The translations under genes and the position numbers were made by a program. From Nocardioides sp. JS614 (GTDB lineage: Bacteria > Actinomycetota > Actinomycetes > Propionibacteriales > Nocardioidaceae), in assembly GCF_000015265.1 (NCBI RefSeq), contig NC_008699.1, positions 868,001 to 932,000 on the forward strand: a stretch of DNA of 64,000 bases. Direction: 5' to 3'. Under the pieces are notes generated by a model. That model was not told the DNA's origin. It saw only the letters and a list, made by a program, of their open reading frames with translations, and ran no database searches. The first letter of the stretch is position 1. The number at the start of each line of letters is the position of its first letter. This document shows positions 52,027-60,419 of this stretch, piece by piece.

Positions 52027-53766
52027 GTGGGACACGTAGACGTGGCCGGGGTGCGCTATGAGCTGCCCGACGGGCGAGTGCTGCTGGACGACGTGTCGTT
52101 CCGCGTCGGCGAGGGCGCCAAGGTCGCGCTCGTGGGCGCGAACGGCGCCGGCAAGACCACGCTGCTGCGGATCATCACCGGCGACCTGACCCCGCACGCC
52201 GGCGTGGTCACCCGCTCCGGCGGCCTGGGCGTGATGCGGCAGTCGGTGGGCGCCGCCCTCGGCGAGGCCCCCACGGTCGCCGACCTGCTGCTCAGCGTGG
52301 CGCCCCCGCGGATCCGCGCGGCGGCGTACGACGTCGACGCCTGTGAGCGCACCCTCATGGACACCGACGACGAGAAGACGCAGATGGCCTACGCCCACGC
52401 GCTCTCGGAGTACGCCGACGCCGGCGGCTACGACCTCGAGGTCACCTGGGACGTCTGCACGATGGCCGCGCTCGGGTTGCCGTTCGACCGCGCGAAGTAC
52501 CGCGAGCTCGCCACCCTCTCCGGTGGCGAGCAGAAGCGGCTGGTGCTGGAGTACCTCCTCCGCGGCCCCGACGAGGTGCTGCTGCTCGACGAGCCGGACA
52601 ACTTCCTCGACGTGCCCGGCAAGATCTGGCTCGAGGGGCGCATCCGCGAGTCCGCCAAGACCGTGCTGATGATCAGCCACGACCGCGAGCTGCTCAACAA
52701 CACCGCGACCCGGGTGGTCACCGTCGAGCTGGGGGGTGGTTCCGGGGGATCCACGGGGGCCGGAGCCCCCCGTGTGTCCGGCAACACCGTGTGGACCCAT
52801 CCGGGAGGCTTCGGCTCCTACCACCAGGCCCGGCAGGACCGGTTCGCCCGGTTTGAGGAGCTGCGCCGGCGGTGGGACGAGGAGCACGCCAAGCTCAAGC
52901 AGCTCGTGCTGCACTACAAGATCAAGGCCGAGTACAACGACGGCATGGCCTCGCAGTACCGCGCCGCCCAGACCCGGCTGCGCAAGTTCGAGGAGGCCGG
53001 CCCGCCGACCGAGCAGCCGCGGGAGCAACAGGTGTCGATGCGGCTCACGGGCGGGCGCACCGGCAAGCGCGCCGTCGTCTGTGAGCACCTGGAGCTCACC
53101 GGACTGATGAAGCCGTTCGACCTCGAGGTCTGGTACGGCGAGCGCGTGGCCGTGCTCGGCTCGAACGGATCGGGCAAGTCGCACTTCCTGCGGCTGCTCG
53201 CCGCGGGCGGGACCCGGCCGGACAAGGAGCACGAGCCCGTCGGTGACGTCCACGTCGAGCCGGTCCGGCACCGGGGGATCGCGAAGCTGGGCGCACGGGT
53301 GCGACCGGGCTGGTTCGTGCAGACCCACGACCACCCCGAGCTGGTCGGCCGCACCCTGCTGGAGATCCTGCACCGCGGCGACGCGACGCCGGACGGTCGT
53401 GGGCGTGCCGGGATGGGCCGCGAGCAGGCCAGCCGGGTGCTCGACCGCTACGAGCTCAGCCCCGCGGCGGAGCAGCGGTTCGAGTCGCTCAGCGGCGGTC
53501 AGCAGGCCCGGTTCCAGATCCTGCTACTCGAGCTCTCCGGCGCGACCCTGCTGCTGCTCGACGAGCCGACCGACAACCTCGACGTGCAGTCCGCCGAGGC
53601 CCTGGAGGAGGGGCTCGCGGCGTTCGAGGGCACCGTGCTCGCGGTCACCCACGACCGCTGGTTCGCGCGCGGCTTCGACCGGTTCCTCGTCTACGGCGCG
53701 GACGGCCGGGTCTACGAGTCCGACGGTCCGGTCTGGGACGAGGGCCGGGTCGAACGGGTCCGATGA
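52027..53766 (+). CDS. ABC-F family ATPase (ribosome-associated type)
   Basis: This 579-residue protein has two ABC ATPase domains in tandem without membrane segments. Walker A motifs are GANGAGKTT and GSNGSGKSH, the signatures LSGGEQKRL and LSGGQQARF, and Walker B segments LLLDEPDNFLD and LLLDEPTDNLD. The linker is Gly/Ser rich at ~235-255, followed by a charged helix pair. ABC-F proteins act on ribosomes in translation or antibiotic protection; which type this is cannot be said. The GTG at 52027 was taken as start. Its end overlaps the broken acetyltransferase gene. Confidence 0.9.
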   Translation: MGHVDVAGVRYELPDGRVLLDDVSFRVGEGAKVALVGANGAGKTTLLRIITGDLTPHAGVVTRSGGLGVMRQSVGAALGEAPTVADLLLSVAPPRIRAAAYDVDACERTLMDTDDEKTQMAYAHALSEYADAGGYDLEVTWDVCTMAALGLPFDRAKYRELATLSGGEQKRLVLEYLLRGPDEVLLLDEPDNFLDVPGKIWLEGRIRESAKTVLMISHDRELLNNTATRVVTVELGGGSGGSTGAGAPRVSGNTVWTHPGGFGSYHQARQDRFARFEELRRRWDEEHAKLKQLVLHYKIKAEYNDGMASQYRAAQTRLRKFEEAGPPTEQPREQQVSMRLTGGRTGKRAVVCEHLELTGLMKPFDLEVWYGERVAVLGSNGSGKSHFLRLLAAGGTRPDKEHEPVGDVHVEPVRHRGIAKLGARVRPGWFVQTHDHPELVGRTLLEILHRGDATPDGRGRAGMGREQASRVLDRYELSPAAEQRFESLSGGQQARFQILLLELSGATLLLLDEPTDNLDVQSAEALEEGLAAFEGTVLAVTHDRWFARGFDRFLVYGADGRVYESDGPVWDEGRVERVR

Positions 53767-54142
53767 GCGAGCACCGGATCGTCGAGGTCGACCCGTTCGA
53801 CCCCGGCCAGGTCGATCCCTGGCACGGCGCCTACCTGGCCGCCGAGCTGGCCGCGCCCGAGGGCGTCACGTCGCCGTGGCAGCTCGAGGAGGTGCGCGCG
53901 ATGATGCAGGACCAGGGCACCCGGTACCGCGACATCGCCACGACCGTCCACGAGGCCGGGAACGCCTACCGGTGGGGCACGCTGGTGCGGCCCGACGCGC
54001 ACGGCCCGACATCCGCGTGGTGACGACGTACAACGCCGAGGTCAACGCCCACATGGTCGGCGTGAACGAGCGGCTGGGCTTCGTCTCGGTGGCGCGGCTG
54101 GGCGAGTTCCAGAAGCGAGCCCCGTCGGCCCACGCGGAGTGA
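53763..54142 (+). pseudogene. GNAT acetyltransferase gene with internal deletion and frameshift
   Basis: The frame from the ATG at 53763 encodes an intact N-terminus of a GNAT-type acetyltransferase (VEVDPFDPGQVDPWHGAYLAAE, WQLEEVRAMMQ), then stops at 54023. Shifted by one frame, the downstream bases (~54002-54142) encode the C-terminal end (DIRVVTTYNAEVNAHMVGVNERLGF). The middle of the protein, including the acetyl-CoA loop, is missing. This is the pattern of a deletion that fused the two ends out of frame. The N-terminus overlaps the ABC-F stop. Confidence 0.7.
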
Positions 54143-54239
54143 GGGCGCTCGCTTCGCGACCTTTGTTCTCGGTGGTCGAGAGCCGCGTGGGGACCAGCGA
54201 CGGCGTATCGAGGCCGCCGGCCGCGGGCGACGCAGAAGA

Positions 54240-54286
54240 GGGCCCCACCGGCTGACGGGAGACGGACCTGCTGGCCGGTGGGGCCC
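54240..54286. terminator. hairpin terminator after htrA
   Basis: A 13-base perfect stem GGGCCCCACCGGC/GCCGGTGGGGCCC closes a 21-base loop, 40 bases past the htrA stop on the minus strand. On the plus strand it would follow the acetyltransferase remnant, so use in both directions is possible. Confidence 0.7.
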
Positions 54287-54325
54287 CGATCCCTTCTCGG
54301 GGGAGAGAAAGGTCTGTGGGCCGGA

Positions 54326-55579
54326 TCAGGAGTTGGACGTGTCCGCGTCCGAGTCCAGCTGGAGAGTGACGGTCTTGGTGTCGCCGCCGTGCTCGTAGGT
54401 GACGGTGACCTCGTCGCCGGGCCGGTAGGACCTGATGGTGGCGACCAGGGAGTCGGCGCCGCTGATCAGCTGGTCGTCGACCTTGGTGATGATGTCGCCC
54501 TTCGCCAGGCCGGCGTCGTCCGCGGTCGAGCCGGCGTTGACGTCTTGGACCTCGGCGCCCTCGGTCACCTCGGCTCCGGGCCGGCTCGCGACGTCGGAGA
54601 CGGAGATGCCGAGGCGGGCGTGGGTCGGGGTCTCGCCGTTGACCATCTGGTCGACGATCGGCATCACCTCGTCCATCGGGATGGCGAAGCCGAGCCCGAT
54701 CGAGCCGGCCTGCCCCTCCATGGAGCTGGCGGTGCGGATCGAGGAGTTGATGCCGACGACGTTGCCGTCGAGGTCGACGAGCGCGCCGCCGCTGTTGCCC
54801 GGGTTGATCGCAGCGTCGGTCTGGATCGCGGGGTACGTCGTGCTGTTGCCCTGGCCGTCGGAGCCGACGTCCACCGGCCGGTCCAGCGCACTCACGATGC
54901 CGCTGGTCACCGTCGAGTCGAGCCCGAACGGGGACCCGATCGCCACGACGCTCTCGCCGACCTTGAGGTCGCCCGACTTCCCGATCGTCGCGGGCGTCAG
55001 CCCGGAGACGTCCTGGGCCTTGATCACCGCGGTGTCCGTCAGGGGGTCGGTGCCGAGGATCTCGGCCTTCGCGGTGGAGCCGTCGTTGAAGGAGACCCGG
55101 ATCGACCCGTTGTCGCCGGCGAGCTCCACCACGTGGTTGTTGGTGAGGATCTCGCCGTCGGAGCTGAGGATGATCCCCGAGCCCGAACCGGCGCCCTGGG
55201 CGCCGGCCACGTCGATCTTGACCACCGAAGGCAGCACCTTGGCAGCGACCTGCTCGACGGAGCCGGCCGGTGCCTCGGAGTCGGGGGTGTCGACGACCTG
55301 CGCCGTCGTGCGGCTGCTGGGGCCGCCCGCGCTCGACGAGCCTCCATCGTCGAGCGCGCTCCAGGCGGCGGCGCCGCCGACCCCTGCCGCGCCGCCGGCC
55401 ACCAGCGCGGTCGCGACGACCGCGGCGGCGAGGCCGGTCCGGCGAGGACGACGCTGCCCCGGCTGCGGGTCCGGCGCCACCCCGGGAGGCGGGCCCTGGG
55501 GAGGCGGACCCAGCGGCGCCGGGGTGGAGAAGTACGGGTTCGGCGGTCCCGGAGGCGGACTGGTGGGCTGGTCGTTCAT
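54326..55579 (-). CDS. HtrA-type serine protease with PDZ domain
   Basis: This 417-residue protein has a Pro-rich cytoplasmic N-terminus (residues 1-45), one membrane helix (LAAAVVATALVAGGAAGVGG), and an S1C protease domain with catalytic His in LTNNHVVEL, Asp in DPLTDTAVI and Ser in NPGNSGGALV. A PDZ domain follows at the C-terminus (GISVSDVASRPGAEVTEGAEV, LAKGDIITKVDDQLI). It degrades misfolded exported proteins. The order and membrane anchor are usual for DegP-like proteins of actinobacteria. The ATG lies 26 bases from the divergent transporter's upstream region. Confidence 0.93.
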   Translation of the reverse strand: MNDQPTSPPPGPPNPYFSTPAPLGPPPQGPPPGVAPDPQPGQRRPRRTGLAAAVVATALVAGGAAGVGGAAAWSALDDGGSSSAGGPSSRTTAQVVDTPDSEAPAGSVEQVAAKVLPSVVKIDVAGAQGAGSGSGIILSSDGEILTNNHVVELAGDNGSIRVSFNDGSTAKAEILGTDPLTDTAVIKAQDVSGLTPATIGKSGDLKVGESVVAIGSPFGLDSTVTSGIVSALDRPVDVGSDGQGNSTTYPAIQTDAAINPGNSGGALVDLDGNVVGINSSIRTASSMEGQAGSIGLGFAIPMDEVMPIVDQMVNGETPTHARLGISVSDVASRPGAEVTEGAEVQDVNAGSTADDAGLAKGDIITKVDDQLISGADSLVATIRSYRPGDEVTVTYEHGGDTKTVTLQLDSDADTSNS

Positions 55580-55705
55580 GTCTCAACCATGGGCGGGCAG
55601 CCTGTGACCTTCCTGAGACCTTTCTGGGGCGGTACGAAGAACTCGACCCCGGTCCGCCGGGAATTCCGGGCGACCGCGGGGGGTGGGACCGGCTTGAATG
55701 CTCCG

Positions 55706-56941
55706 GTGACCTCGCTCGACAGCCTCGGGACCCGCGAGGACCGGCTCGGCCCGCTGCGCTTCCGCAACTTCCGGCTGCTGGTGACCGGGTCGGCGACCAG
55801 CTCGCTCGGCAACGCGATCGCTCCGGTGGCGCTCGCGTTCGCCGTGCTCGATCTCGGCGGCTCGGCCACCGATCTCGGGCTGGTCGTGGCGGCGTACGCC
55901 CTCGCGGAGGTGGCGACCGTGCTGTTCGGCGGCGTCCTCGGCGACCGGGTGGCCCGGCAGCTGATGATGGAGGGCTCCAACGCGGCGTGTGCGCTGAGCC
56001 AGGCGACAGTGGCGGTCCTCGTGGTGGGCGGCTGGGCGACGATGCCGGTCCTGGCCGGCTTCGGGGTCGTCAACGGCTGCCTCGGCGCGCTGAGCGGGCC
56101 GTCGTCCTCCGCGATGACCCGGATGACGGTCCCCGCCGAGCGACTCGCCTCGGCGGTGGCGCTGCGCGGCCTGCTCCAGACCAGCGCCGCCGTCGTGGGG
56201 TTCGCCGTCGGTGGCGTGCTGGTCGCGGCGGTCGGGCCCGGCTGGGCGATCGGCGTCGACGCCGTGACGTTCGCGGTGGCGGCTCTCTGCTTCGGCCGCC
56301 TCGACGTGCCGCACACCCGCCCCGAAGGCGCCCGCCCCTCGTTCGTCAGCGATCTCGGTGAGGGGCTGCGCGAGGTGCTCCGCCACACCTGGCTGTGGCT
56401 GCTCATCGGCCAGGCGCTGCTGTACCACCTGTTCTACGGCGGTGCCCAGTCCGTCGTCGGGCCGATCGTGATGGAGGACGGGTTCGGCCGATCCAGCTGG
56501 GGGCTGGCGCTCGGCACCCTGATGGCCGGCTTCGTCGTCGGCGGGCTCGTGTGCCTGCGGTGGCGTCCGCGCCGGCTGCTGCACGTCGGGACCGCGCTGC
56601 TGTCGCTCACCGCGGCCTTCCCGCTGGCGATGGCGCTGAGCGACCGCCTGGGGCCGATCCTCGTCGGCGCCTTCGTGCACGGCGTCGGGCTGCAGGTCTT
56701 CGACGTGTTCTGGCAGCTGGCGATCCAGGAGAACATCGCCGAGGACAAGCTCGCGCGGGTCTACTCCTTCGACCTGGTCGGCTCGTTCATCGCCCGGCCG
56801 GTCGGCCTCGTGCTGACCGGCCCGGTCGCGCAGGCGGTCGGCTTCCACCGCTGGCTGGTCGTCGTCGGCTGCGTGATGGGCGGCAGCGCCCTGCTCTCGC
56901 TGCTGTCCCCCGACGTGCGGCGGCTGGAGCGGCGGAGCTGA
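55706..56941 (+). CDS. MFS transporter
   Basis: This 411-residue protein has about twelve hydrophobic helices. The MFS-typical loop GGVLGDRVARQLMM occurs between helices 2 and 3. The N-terminus FRLLVTGSATSSLGNAIAPVALAFAVLDLGG is like that of the enterobactin-exporter/macrolide-efflux group. Substrate unknown; drug or metabolite export is most likely. The GTG at 55706 was preferred to a TTG at 55694 by fit to the family N-terminus. Confidence 0.85.
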   Translation: MTSLDSLGTREDRLGPLRFRNFRLLVTGSATSSLGNAIAPVALAFAVLDLGGSATDLGLVVAAYALAEVATVLFGGVLGDRVARQLMMEGSNAACALSQATVAVLVVGGWATMPVLAGFGVVNGCLGALSGPSSSAMTRMTVPAERLASAVALRGLLQTSAAVVGFAVGGVLVAAVGPGWAIGVDAVTFAVAALCFGRLDVPHTRPEGARPSFVSDLGEGLREVLRHTWLWLLIGQALLYHLFYGGAQSVVGPIVMEDGFGRSSWGLALGTLMAGFVVGGLVCLRWRPRRLLHVGTALLSLTAAFPLAMALSDRLGPILVGAFVHGVGLQVFDVFWQLAIQENIAEDKLARVYSFDLVGSFIARPVGLVLTGPVAQAVGFHRWLVVVGCVMGGSALLSLLSPDVRRLERRS

Positions 56942-57049
56942 GCCGCGGCTCCGTCCGGTCCAGTCCGCCGGGCGTGGATTCGGCCGTTCTCCGGTGCGCC
57001 GGCGGCCCCGGATGGGACGGTCGGCCCAGGACATCCAGGGGGGACCGTC

Positions 57050-59533
57050 ATGACCATGTCTGCGCTCGCGCGCGCCCGCGCTCTTCGCCTTCCGCTCGCC
57101 GGAGCGATGATCACCGGGGTCCTGGCCGCCGCCGGACTGTCCGGGACCGCCGCCGAGGCCACCACGCCGCCGGCCTGCGAGCCCGTGTCGAACGCGTTCG
57201 GACCGGCCACCGGGTGGACCGAGTTCGTCGAGGGGAACGGCAGCCGCGGCGCCGAGTCCGAGGGCGCCATCGCGTACGGCGGGAACCACACTGCCGGCGG
57301 GATGACCGTCGGCACCCGCCTGCCGTCCGGCTTCCCGGTCGGCTCCGCCGCGCTCGTCGTGGCCGGCAGCCATGGCACCTACAACCTCCAGAAGGGCAGC
57401 GCCTACGTCACGCCGCCGTCGGGGGTGAACTTCAACGGGGGCCCCGGTACGGGTTACCTCGCAAGCAACCCCGTCGACTTCGCGACCTCCTTCACCCAGC
57501 TGCGCGCGCTGTCGACGGCGTGGGGGGCCGCGACCGCGAACGGCACCGTCGGCAGCGGTACGGCGGGAGGCAACCCCGCGCTGGTGTTCACCGGCACCGA
57601 CCCGTCGTTGAACGTGTTCACGCTGACGGTCGCTCAGGCCGCCGACCTCGCGTCCGGCAAGCACGTCGGCTACCAGGTCCCGGGTGGTGCCACGACCATC
57701 ATCAACGTGCCCGGGACCTCGGTGGCCCTGGCCGGCCAGATGTGGGACCTGTCGTCCGGCGCCAGCCAGGTCAACGACGCGGTGATGGCGTCCTACCCCG
57801 GCATCATCTGGAACTTCCCCGACGCCACCACGCTGACCATGAGCTACGGGTCGGCCTGGGGCGGGCACATCCTCGCGCCGAGGGCGGCGTTCACGGTGAG
57901 CGCGGTCGGCCACACGATCGGCCAGGTCATCGCGAAGAGCTTCTCGTCGGCCTACGAGACGCACCAGAACCTGCTGCCGAGCAGCGCCTGCGTCCCGCCG
58001 CCGCCTCCGACCCCGGGTACGCCGGACGTGACGATCACCAAGTCGGCCTCGACCGCGACCCCGACGGGCGGTGACACCTTCACCTACACGTTGACCGCCA
58101 CGAACGTCGGTGACGCCGACGCGACCGGCGTGGTCGTCCGCGACGCGCTGCCGGCCGGCGTCACGTTCGGGTCCGCCTCGGCGCCCTGCACGCAGTCCGC
58201 CGGAGTCGTGACCTGCACGGTCGGCAACCTCGCGGCGGGAGCCTCCACCACGGTGACGATCACGGTGACCGCGAACCCGATCGCCGGCGCGGGACCGGTG
58301 GTGCACCCGGGTGGTGACCACTGGATGACGCCGTACCACCCGGAGGCCCAGGTCGACCTCGATCCCGGCCAGCAGCGCAGCATCACGCTGGGCTGCAACC
58401 CCGGGGACATCCTCAGCGACGGCGACTTCCGGATCGACCACGTCGACCAGGGGACCGGCGCGTTCTCCGACGTGAAGGTGCTCAGCTCGCGCAGCATCGG
58501 CACCGGCACCTGGAAGGGCGTGATCCGCAACGACGCGACCGGCCGGGTCCAGGCGAAGGCCTTCATCGTCTGCCTGCCGGGCCGGACCGAGGGCGGCAAC
58601 GACGGCCACCGCCACGACCTCCTGGTCGACGCCGCCCCGGTCACGCTGACCCAGTCGCTACCGGTCGGTCGCACCCAGGTGACGCTGACCTGTCGGGCCG
58701 GCACCGTGCCGATCGCGCCGGGCTACGACCTCTCCTCCGCCGGTGCCGTCCTGGTCGGCTCGGAGACGAGCTATCCGGCCCGCACCTGGACGCTGACCTT
58801 CCGCGCCACCGCGCCGGTGACCGTGACCGCCAGCGCGTTGTGCCTGTCGACGACGACCAGCGCGGTCGACGGGCACACCCACCAGCTGCGCTTCACCCAC
58901 GTCGTCGACCACGTGACCGTTCCCGCGGACACCCCGGCCGAGGGCCTCGAGATCAAGGTCAGCTGCCCGGACGACGGCAAGGGCGTCGTCGCGACCTTCG
59001 ACCTGCCCGAGGGCGTCACCACGTGGGGGCACGACCCTCGGCTCAAGGAGCGCGCGTTCCGGCTCTACAACGAGTCGGGCGCGGCCACGGACGCGGTCCT
59101 CGACCTGGTCTGCCTCAACGACCGCGTCGGGACCGACATGGGCACCGACGAGCCGACGACCGTCGTCAACACCGCCACCGTCTCGTCGAGCTCGACCGAC
59201 GCCAACCCCGCCAACAACGCGGCGAGCGCCACCGTGACGGTGCTGCCCGGCTCGTCCACCACGAGCCTCGCCGGGCGGCTGCGGGTCTCCGGGTCGACGT
59301 CGTCGCTGCGGGTGCTGTCCTCGATGCCGGGCCGCGGGAAGCTCGCCGTCCGCTCGCAGGGCGTCCTTCTCGCCCGGGGTGAGGTCGGCCTGCGGGCCGG
59401 CGGTGAGGCCACCGCCCGGCTGCGGCTGACCGACGCCGGCCGGCGCGGGCTCGCGCGCCTGGACCGGGTGCAGGTCACCGTCGACCCCACCCGTGGCAGG
59501 ACGGTCCGGCGGACGGTGCCCGTCCAGCGGTAG
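57050..59533 (+). CDS. secreted choice-of-anchor-A protein with a split DUF11 domain
   Basis: This 827-residue secreted protein has a signal peptide (~1-37) and then a choice-of-anchor-A type beta domain (~45-310) with SEGAIAYGGNHTAGGMTVG and GHILAPRAAFTVSAVGHTIGQVIAKS. A Pro linker (~314-323) leads to a DUF11 repeat starting at ~325 (DVTITKSASTATPTGGDTFTYTLTATNVG) that is interrupted at ~412 and resumes at ~703 (VVNTATVSSSSTDANPANNAA). The inserted ~290 residues hold three repeats with paired cysteines (Cys449/508, Cys548/598, Cys639/688) and GHxH at 519-522 and 608-611. The C-terminus lacks an LPXTG sorting signal. An adhesin or surface role is likely. Confidence 0.78.
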   Translation: MTMSALARARALRLPLAGAMITGVLAAAGLSGTAAEATTPPACEPVSNAFGPATGWTEFVEGNGSRGAESEGAIAYGGNHTAGGMTVGTRLPSGFPVGSAALVVAGSHGTYNLQKGSAYVTPPSGVNFNGGPGTGYLASNPVDFATSFTQLRALSTAWGAATANGTVGSGTAGGNPALVFTGTDPSLNVFTLTVAQAADLASGKHVGYQVPGGATTIINVPGTSVALAGQMWDLSSGASQVNDAVMASYPGIIWNFPDATTLTMSYGSAWGGHILAPRAAFTVSAVGHTIGQVIAKSFSSAYETHQNLLPSSACVPPPPPTPGTPDVTITKSASTATPTGGDTFTYTLTATNVGDADATGVVVRDALPAGVTFGSASAPCTQSAGVVTCTVGNLAAGASTTVTITVTANPIAGAGPVVHPGGDHWMTPYHPEAQVDLDPGQQRSITLGCNPGDILSDGDFRIDHVDQGTGAFSDVKVLSSRSIGTGTWKGVIRNDATGRVQAKAFIVCLPGRTEGGNDGHRHDLLVDAAPVTLTQSLPVGRTQVTLTCRAGTVPIAPGYDLSSAGAVLVGSETSYPARTWTLTFRATAPVTVTASALCLSTTTSAVDGHTHQLRFTHVVDHVTVPADTPAEGLEIKVSCPDDGKGVVATFDLPEGVTTWGHDPRLKERAFRLYNESGAATDAVLDLVCLNDRVGTDMGTDEPTTVVNTATVSSSSTDANPANNAASATVTVLPGSSTTSLAGRLRVSGSTSSLRVLSSMPGRGKLAVRSQGVLLARGEVGLRAGGEATARLRLTDAGRRGLARLDRVQVTVDPTRGRTVRRTVPVQR

Positions 59534-59551
59534 GCGCCCGACTCGCTGGCG

Positions 59552-60172
59552 TCAGACCGGGAGGCCGCGGGCGCGCAGCTCCTCGCGCAGCGCCGCCGCG
59601 TCGGTGAACAGGATCGCGTCCATGCCGAGCGCGGCCGCCGCGTCGACGTTCGCCTGCTTGTCGTCGACGAAGGCGAGCCGGTCCAGCGCGATGCCGCTGC
59701 GTTCCGCGACGATCTCGAAGACCCGGGCGTCCGGCTTGGCGACCTGCTCGGTCCCCGAGACCACCACGTCATCGAGCAGCGCGAGCACCTCGAACCGCTC
59801 GGGGGCGTGCGGGTAGAGCTCGTCGGACCAGTTGGTCAGCCCGAACAGCGGCACGCCGGCCGCATGCAGGTCGCGCACCACGTCGGCCGTGCCCGGCACC
59901 TCCCCGACGAGGGACTCGGTGAAGTGGGCGCGGTAGGCCAGCGCGTGCTCGGCCCAGTGCGGGTGGGTCCGGCGTACGGCGTCCTCGGCGTCCGCCCAGC
60001 GGCCGCCGGCGTCCTGGACCAGGTTCCACGCCAGGAAGTCGAAGTCCTCGGCCGCGAGGAACCGCCGGGCCTCGTCCGGGCCGACCCCCGCCGCGATCGC
60101 GGGGTACGGATCCCAGTCGATCAGCACGTTGCCGAGATCGAAGACGACGCCTGCCGGAGTGTCGAGTTTCAT
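59552..60172 (-). CDS. HAD-superfamily hydrolase
   Basis: This 206-residue HAD protein carries the nucleophile motif VVFDLGNVLIDWD, in which the second Asp usual in phosphatases is Asn, motif II in FGLTNWSDE (Thr/Asn position), a Lys in VAKPDARVF and the acidic motif IV in AFVDDKQANVD. The DxN and NVLIDWD pattern fits the HAD-IA group with epoxide-hydrolase/haloacid dehalogenase-like members such as YihX. The ATG lies next to a set of palindromes. Confidence 0.88.
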   Translation of the reverse strand: MKLDTPAGVVFDLGNVLIDWDPYPAIAAGVGPDEARRFLAAEDFDFLAWNLVQDAGGRWADAEDAVRRTHPHWAEHALAYRAHFTESLVGEVPGTADVVRDLHAAGVPLFGLTNWSDELYPHAPERFEVLALLDDVVVSGTEQVAKPDARVFEIVAERSGIALDRLAFVDDKQANVDAAAALGMDAILFTDAAALREELRARGLPV

Positions 60173-60249
60173 CGGCCGGCCGACGAACCTCGTGCCTGGA
60201 CGATGAAGCTTTGTCGTCCAAGGTCGAGATCTATCGGTCGACCGATGAA
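60167..60249. repeat. cluster of three palindromes between a HAD gene and gltA
   Basis: Three short dyads follow each other: TTCATCGGCCGGCCGACGAA (60168-60187, one mismatched pair), GGACGATGAAGC...TCGTCC (60198-60219, two mismatched pairs) and a perfect ATCGGTCGACCGAT (60233-60246) followed by GAA. The first and third share TTCATCGG(C/T)CG and face each other as an inverted pair. The first overlaps the HAD gene start. They look like members of a dispersed palindromic repeat or a multi-site operator; I could not tell which. Confidence 0.6.
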
Positions 60250-60374
60250 ACTGGGTCGACCCCTGCACACGCCCCGGGGGGCCTTCGGCACCGTCTCTCC
60301 GGTCATTGCCATGGGCTCGATGCGCTCCGTCGCGGCCCCGCAGGCTCGGCCGCACTCGGACCTGGCCCGTGGCT

Positions 60375-60419
60375 TGCCGAGCGCTGAGGCTGAGCTTCGC
60401 TCACGCCCAGCGCTCGGCA
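60375..60419. terminator. hairpin overlapping the end of gltA
   Basis: A perfect 12-base stem TGCCGAGCGCTG/CAGCGCTCGGCA (60375-60386 with 60408-60419) closes a 21-base loop. One arm lies inside the last codons of citrate synthase (the AERWA end), and the other lies beyond its stop. This is a likely rho-independent terminator of gltA that uses coding sequence for one arm. Confidence 0.65.

Noticed and set aside
55583..58615. About 1,000-codon open frame on the minus strand
   Set aside because: It is antisense to the MFS and secreted-protein genes, which have clear domains, signals and codon use. The antisense product shows no recognisable family.
60260..60360. Plus-strand frame with repeated GRPMKL-like peptides
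   Set aside because: The peptide repeats are a by-product of the palindromes at 60167-60249; the frame runs antisense through gltA.
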